A DNA stretch of 8,565 nt from an uncultured Blautia sp. (GTDB lineage Bacteria; Bacillota; Clostridia; Lachnospirales; Lachnospiraceae). The translations under genes were made by a program, and so were the position numbers. Where the stretch lies: assembly GCA_934426285.1 (NCBI GenBank), contig CAKRYE010000072.1, positions 1-8,565 of the forward strand. Direction: 5' to 3'. How positions within the stretch are numbered: the stretch's first letter is position 1; every line of letters starts with the position of its first letter. Below the pieces are notes generated by a model. It was not told where the DNA came from and searched no databases. It saw only the letters and a list, made by a program, of their open reading frames with translations. This document shows positions 5,996 to 8,565 of this stretch, piece after piece.

Positions 5996-6007
5996 ATGTA
6001 GTATATT
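5979..6007 (+). promoter_or_regulatory. Strong sigma-A-type promoter for the HTH operon
   Basis: A consensus TTGACA (5979-5984) is followed after exactly 17 bp by TATATT (6002-6007). This is the best promoter in the window, 54 bases before the HTH start codon. Transcription would begin near 6014. Confidence 0.85.
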
Positions 6008-6021
6008 ATAAAACAACAACA

Positions 6022-6039
6022 CGCAACACTGCGCAACAC
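6022..6039. promoter_or_regulatory. Two 8-bp direct repeats one helical turn apart (operator candidate)
   Basis: CGCAACAC occurs at 6022-6029 and 6032-6039, a 10-bp period that places both copies on one DNA face. They lie just after the predicted transcription start, between promoter and SD. They could bind the HTH protein cooperatively or form part of the mRNA leader. Confidence 0.45.
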
Positions 6040-6060
6040 ATATACAAAGGATGAAAATTG

Positions 6061-6939
6061 ATGGTAAAGATAAATACTGTGATTGAGGAAAAAGAAATTA
6101 ATACAGAAAGGCAGGGCATTAGATTGGCTATGTACTACAAAGCCCTTCAGGAATATATGAGAGTGAGAGATCCGGATAAGGAAACGTTAGCTGAATTGGT
6201 TATCCGGGCAAAGGGGCCGAAGAGAAGTATGAGGCAGTTTGCAGCAGATATTGGAGTCAATCCTTCGACACTTTCGAGAATAACGAATATGCAAACAGCT
6301 AGTGCAAACAAGGACTCTTTGATTGCTGGCATTGCTGCTCATGCAGACAAAGATAGTGGAGTTACCTTTGAAATGTTGATGGAAGCGCATGGAATGGAAA
6401 AACAAGGGCGGATGAGATCCCAAGAAGCGTATAATCGGTTTGAACAGAAATGTAGGATGGTTATACAAGATGAATTATTAAAAAGGGGGTATTCAATATC
6501 AAATCTGCAGATGGCAGATCCTGTAGACCCATTTGACATCTCTTTAAAAACTGATGCTGTAAATCATGGAGATGGGATCTGGGCATTTGAGTTTAGAATG
6601 TTTTCTCCAGATCCAAGAATTAGCGGAATCCCGACCGGGATGGGAATGACACAACGGTGTATGGATGCGATAATGAGAATGTTTTACATCGGTAACACAA
6701 AAGTTGATAAAGTATCTTTAGTTGTTCAGTACCGAGAAATTTTTGAACAACTGAAGCAGCGCTATTCTGACCTGCGTATCACCGATGAGATTTCGTTTAT
6801 TCTCATTGCTGGAAACAGGGTTATTGAGGAGTATGTAATACCAATGAGAAATAGGGAAGTTAAAGAAACTTTCTTCAAACTTGAAGATACACCAAAGGAT
6901 ATAGATTGGGTGATTAATATTGAGGAGAACAACGGATGA
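6061..6939 (+). CDS. HTH DNA-binding protein with unidentified C-terminal domain
   Basis: This 292-aa protein starts at ATG 6061, 9 bases after AAAGGA (6046-6051); an in-frame TTG at 6058 is less likely. A helix-turn-helix is clear at about residues 57-77 (MRQFAADIGVNPSTLSRITN), with XRE-like helices continuing to about 110. A linker leads to an α/β domain (about 120-290) with β-like stretches IWAFEFRMF (173-181), DKVSLVVQY (216-224) and EISFILIAG (243-251). D157/D159, D165 and E177-F-R179 loosely recall a PD-(D/E)XK nuclease core, but the usual lysine is absent, so that is only a hypothesis. It is first in a unit, overlaps the next gene by 4 bases, and has operator-like repeats upstream. Confidence 0.8.
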   Translation: MVKINTVIEEKEINTERQGIRLAMYYKALQEYMRVRDPDKETLAELVIRAKGPKRSMRQFAADIGVNPSTLSRITNMQTASANKDSLIAGIAAHADKDSGVTFEMLMEAHGMEKQGRMRSQEAYNRFEQKCRMVIQDELLKRGYSISNLQMADPVDPFDISLKTDAVNHGDGIWAFEFRMFSPDPRISGIPTGMGMTQRCMDAIMRMFYIGNTKVDKVSLVVQYREIFEQLKQRYSDLRITDEISFILIAGNRVIEEYVIPMRNREVKETFFKLEDTPKDIDWVINIEENNG

Positions 6940-7133
6940 GAAGAAAAAAGCCAAATGAGATTCGTACTGCCAAAGAGAAAATTATGGTAGGTATCAAAGT
7001 AAAAGACCGCGTAACAGGAGTGCCTGCAGCATTGATCAAAGGTAAGGGGAAGAAGTATGATACCATTACTGTTCAAGAATTAGCTGTAGCATTATATGGT
7101 GAAGGAACAGAAGTGCTGATTAAGGCAGTATAA
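6936..7133 (+). CDS. Small basic protein (65 aa), coupled to the HTH gene
   Basis: ATG 6936 overlaps the HTH stop in ATGA, a classic coupling arrangement, with GAGGAG (6922-6927) upstream. The product begins MRRKKPNEIRTAKEKIMVGI, is rich in Lys and Arg, and has a short C-terminal segment (TITVQELAVALYGEGTEVLI) that could form a helix-strand. No family is recognised. The overlap, strong basicity and shared promoter suggest a partner or nucleic-acid-binding accessory of the HTH protein, but this is inference. The short length lowers confidence slightly. Confidence 0.7.
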   Translation: MRRKKPNEIRTAKEKIMVGIKVKDRVTGVPAALIKGKGKKYDTITVQELAVALYGEGTEVLIKAV

Positions 7134-7150
7134 TTAAGAGCAATAAAACA

Positions 7151-7193
7151 GATCAGTGCTGCACTGAAAACGGTGCAAATAGTTCAACTGATC
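7151..7193. repeat. Nested inverted repeat after the small basic gene
   Basis: GATCAGT (7151-7157) pairs with ACTGATC (7187-7193). Inside it, TGCAC (7160-7164) pairs with GTGCA (7173-7177) around an 8-base loop. It begins 17 bases after the stop codon. No T-run follows, so it is not a standard terminator. It could be an mRNA-end structure, a protein-binding site or a recombination site. Confidence 0.5.
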
Positions 7194-7198
7194 GTTAA

Positions 7199-7405
7199 CA
7201 TGTATATGAGCTTTCCGATAGGACAAGATTCCTTATAGAACGAGATAAGCCGGAGCAGTCAGATGACATGAAGTGGAAACATTTCTTATTTTCTGATTGT
7301 TCCGGTTTTTGTCGTTATCTAGGACAGAAAGCGGAGAGGTTTATATATGTCGAAGAGGCAAAGTTTAGATCAGAGAACTCCCCTCAATGGAATTTACGAA
7401 ATTAG
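7199..7405 (+). pseudogene. Possible frameshifted small gene (about 68 codons)
   Basis: One frame is open from 7199 to TAG 7403-7405 with a convincing protein-like composition (LSDRTRFLIERDKPEQSDDM, then KWKHFLFSDCSGFCRYLGQK and a FIYVEEAKF segment). It has no usable start at its left end. Removing two bases from ATGTATATGAG at 7200-7210 would give ATG-TAT-GAG in frame with everything after it, as if a TA/AT dinucleotide had been duplicated. An alternative start is ATG 7268 (45 aa) with GGAG 12 bases upstream. No family is recognised. The hairpin at 7250-7305 lies within it, so one of the two readings may be wrong. Confidence 0.35.
7250..7310 (+). terminator. Long hairpin with T-run, possible terminator of the HTH unit
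   Basis: Bases 7250-7263 pair with 7292-7305 over 14 positions (two G-U), beginning CCGG and ending CCGG, followed by TTTTT (7306-7310). Inside, GAAGTG and CATTTC stack around a GAAA loop. Outside, AGATAA (7243-7248) and TTATCT (7315-7320) extend the symmetry. It has the form of a rho-independent terminator but with an unusually long arm. It overlaps a plausible small reading frame, so it may instead be a palindromic repeat. Confidence 0.5.
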
Positions 7406-7422
7406 ATAGGATTTGATGTACG

Positions 7423-8223
7423 ATGAAGTTTAAACGGTATTATATATTAATTGCAGAAGGTGTTACGGATTGTTCTTTATTAGAAGCGATACTGGAAAAA
7501 TATTTGTCCTATGATCAATTTGAAAATTTAAATGAGCTTCCTAAATTGTTTCAGGAAATGATAGGAAAATATCCGACAGGTACAGGTGCATTAAAAAGAC
7601 AAGATAGTCCGTTATTTTATCATAAGGATGAAATTGCTGTAGCTGTTAAAATGGCTGGCGGTTGTAGTAACCTGGCTAAAAAAGCAGGAAGTTTGATTGA
7701 AGTAGTAAATAAGTTGGATGAGTATGAGCATTTTGGCGGCTTTTTACTGTTTTGTGATACTGATACAGAAAATGCAGAATCCATACAGCAAAAATTGACA
7801 GAGGAATTTAAAAAGGAAGAGTTTGTCTATGAAAATAATATGATAAAAGCATATGAGCATGATGTTGTTTGTAAACTATATCTGTTTCCTATGAATGGGT
7901 GTGGTGGAATTGAAAAATTGTTATTAGAGTGTGCTTCAATTTCGTATAGAGACTTGACTGAAGATGCGTTAGTTTATCGAAAGAGTATTTTAGATGAAAA
8001 ATATAGTAAGTTGCGTTGTGAATGCTGGGCAAAAAAGGAAAATGTTCAGGAATTTTATGCAGATAAAGTGCAGTTTGGGGCGATTTCAGCAGTATTACGA
8101 CCAGATAAATCAGTGAGATTTTCTATTAAAGATAAATTGATAAGAACGGAATATAAAAATCAATATATGGAAATTCCGGAGTTCAAAACACTATATGATT
8201 TTTTGCTGAATGAACTGGCATGA
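7423..8223 (+). CDS. TOPRIM domain protein (DUF3226/OLD-like), possible nuclease
   Basis: This 266-aa protein opens YYILIAEGVTDCSLLEAILE: a hydrophobic strand followed by E12-G13 and D16, the usual start of a TOPRIM domain. The second TOPRIM motif fits GFLLFCDTDTEN (about 106-117; D112 and D114). GGIEKLLLE (161-169) resembles the glycine-glutamate segment of DUF3226-like proteins. TOPRIM domains bind Mg2+ and cut or join nucleic acids; stand-alone ones often act with an AAA ATPase in phage defence, but none lies next to it here. ATG 7423 follows AGGA (7408-7411) by 11 bases, a modest SD. It is strongly AT-rich, unlike comM, which suggests transfer. Family assignment is by eye; DUF4435 or DUF4276 are alternatives. 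Confidence 0.65.
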   Translation: MKFKRYYILIAEGVTDCSLLEAILEKYLSYDQFENLNELPKLFQEMIGKYPTGTGALKRQDSPLFYHKDEIAVAVKMAGGCSNLAKKAGSLIEVVNKLDEYEHFGGFLLFCDTDTENAESIQQKLTEEFKKEEFVYENNMIKAYEHDVVCKLYLFPMNGCGGIEKLLLECASISYRDLTEDALVYRKSILDEKYSKLRCECWAKKENVQEFYADKVQFGAISAVLRPDKSVRFSIKDKLIRTEYKNQYMEIPEFKTLYDFLLNELA

Positions 8224-8448
8224 TTGTTTCCTTTCCTCCGAAAAACGGAAATTGAAAAAATTTGTTTCTGCACCTATGTAAGAAGAAAATCTGTGTTATA
8301 TGGATTTTTTGTCGGGTCCGGGTTACGTTTCATAATAGAAAAAACGCCACATGGGAAAACCCACGTGACGTCTTTGGCTTTGATTGCTTTTGATTATATA
8401 CTTAAAAAAATGTCAACATATTTTTTGCAAGCACCTGTTTACAATGTA
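8224..8448. other. Convergent intergenic region
   Basis: This lies between the rightward TOPRIM gene and a leftward gene. TCCG/CGGA (8237-8249) is a weak stem without a T-run, so no good terminator serves the TOPRIM gene on the plus strand. The one strong signal is the minus-strand terminator listed next. An open plus-strand frame here runs across both and is not considered real. Confidence 0.6.
8339..8371 (-). terminator. Rho-independent terminator for the leftward gene
   Basis: On the minus strand, a 12-bp stem (8371-8360 with 8355-8344) closes around TTTT and is followed by a T-run (complement of A's at 8339-8344). Two positions that mismatch on the plus strand are A-C there and so become G-U pairs on the minus strand. 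The direction is therefore clearly leftward. It lies about 78 bases past the stop of the leftward gene. Confidence 0.8.
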
Positions 8449-8565
8449 TCAGAAACCAGTAAGCCTGAATACCATTAATTCACTTGCAGATTCATCTTCT
8501 CGTTTCTGTGTCATAAGAAGCATTGCAGAACCATCGTCTGCGACTTTCATATCTTCAAGCCAGGG
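8449..8565 (-). CDS. C-terminal end of a leftward gene (partial), function unknown
   Basis: Read from the right edge, the minus strand gives 38 uninterrupted codons, PWLEDMKVADDGSAMLLMTQ and then KREDESASELMVFRLTGF, followed by TGA at 8451-8449. The start lies outside the window. The composition is protein-like and a strong terminator follows on the same strand, so it is accepted as the 3' end of a real gene. Too little is present to recognise a family. Confidence 0.65.
   Translation of the reverse strand, partial: PWLEDMKVADDGSAMLLMTQKREDESASELMVFRLTGF

Larger units (their letters stand above)
5851..6060. other. Regulatory interval before the HTH gene
   Basis: There is no gene. Besides the promoter and operator-like repeats listed separately, GTAAG-TG-CTTAC (5929-5940) forms a short dyad about 40 bp upstream of the -35, followed by another CTTAC. 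The interval separates the terminator at 5850 from the HTH start codon. Confidence 0.5.

Noticed and set aside
7105..7133. TATAAT at the end of the small basic gene as a promoter
   Set aside because: No -35-like hexamer lies at suitable spacing and no TG extension is present, so the match is probably chance at the stop codon.
8400..8440. Minus-strand TTGACA and TATAAT near 8395-8415 as a promoter
   Set aside because: The spacing is only about 12 bp and it points into the terminator, with no gene behind it.
8224..8478. 84-codon plus-strand open frame after the TOPRIM gene
   Set aside because: It has no convincing SD and no protein-like pattern, and it runs across a clear minus-strand terminator and into the minus-strand gene end.

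Overview
The window looks like an accessory stretch of a low-GC Gram-positive chromosome, most likely a gut clostridium of the Lachnospiraceae type. This rests on strong purine-rich Shine-Dalgarno (SD) sites, AT-rich intergenic DNA, a DUF4160 pair, a REP-associated tyrosine (RAYT) transposase, and linked comM (yifB) and dprA. No rRNA, tRNA, CRISPR array, integrase or complete DDE insertion sequence was seen.

Layout. (1) Positions 1-1754: a 77-bp sequence containing a 13-bp hairpin occurs twice, 1,677 bp apart. Between the copies are an unrecognised 180-aa gene with its own promoter and a structured leader, and an overlapping pair (about 90-aa unknown protein plus DUF4160). (2) Positions 1788-4683: a RAYT/IS200-like transposase, comM/yifB and dprA overlap end to end like an operon. 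The transposase seems to start at ATT behind a perfect SD. dprA is cut off inside its Rossmann core and ends in an 11-12-bp tandem duplication. (3) Positions 4690-5264: a clear promoter and an unrecognised 163-aa gene. (4) Positions 5265-6057: mostly decayed DNA with remnants of a HATPase (GHKL) gene and an adjacent STAS-like gene, closed by a strong terminator, then a strong promoter with operator-like repeats. (5) Positions 6061-7133: a helix-turn-helix (HTH) protein with an unidentified C-terminal domain, overlapping a 65-aa basic protein by 4 bp. (6) Positions 7134-7422: a region with two inverted repeats and a probable broken small reading frame. (7) Positions 7423-8223: a TOPRIM-type protein. 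(8) Right edge: the 3' end of a leftward gene and its terminator.

How the genes fit together. comM and dprA belong to natural transformation: ComM is an AAA+ branch-migration helicase and DprA loads RecA on incoming single strands. The dprA truncation suggests the function is damaged here. Everything between the dprA break and the right-hand terminator looks like inserted accessory DNA. Its best candidate for an undescribed system is the HTH protein, small basic protein and TOPRIM protein, with a strong operator-bearing promoter in front. That link is inference, because no sequence seen here proves the three act together.
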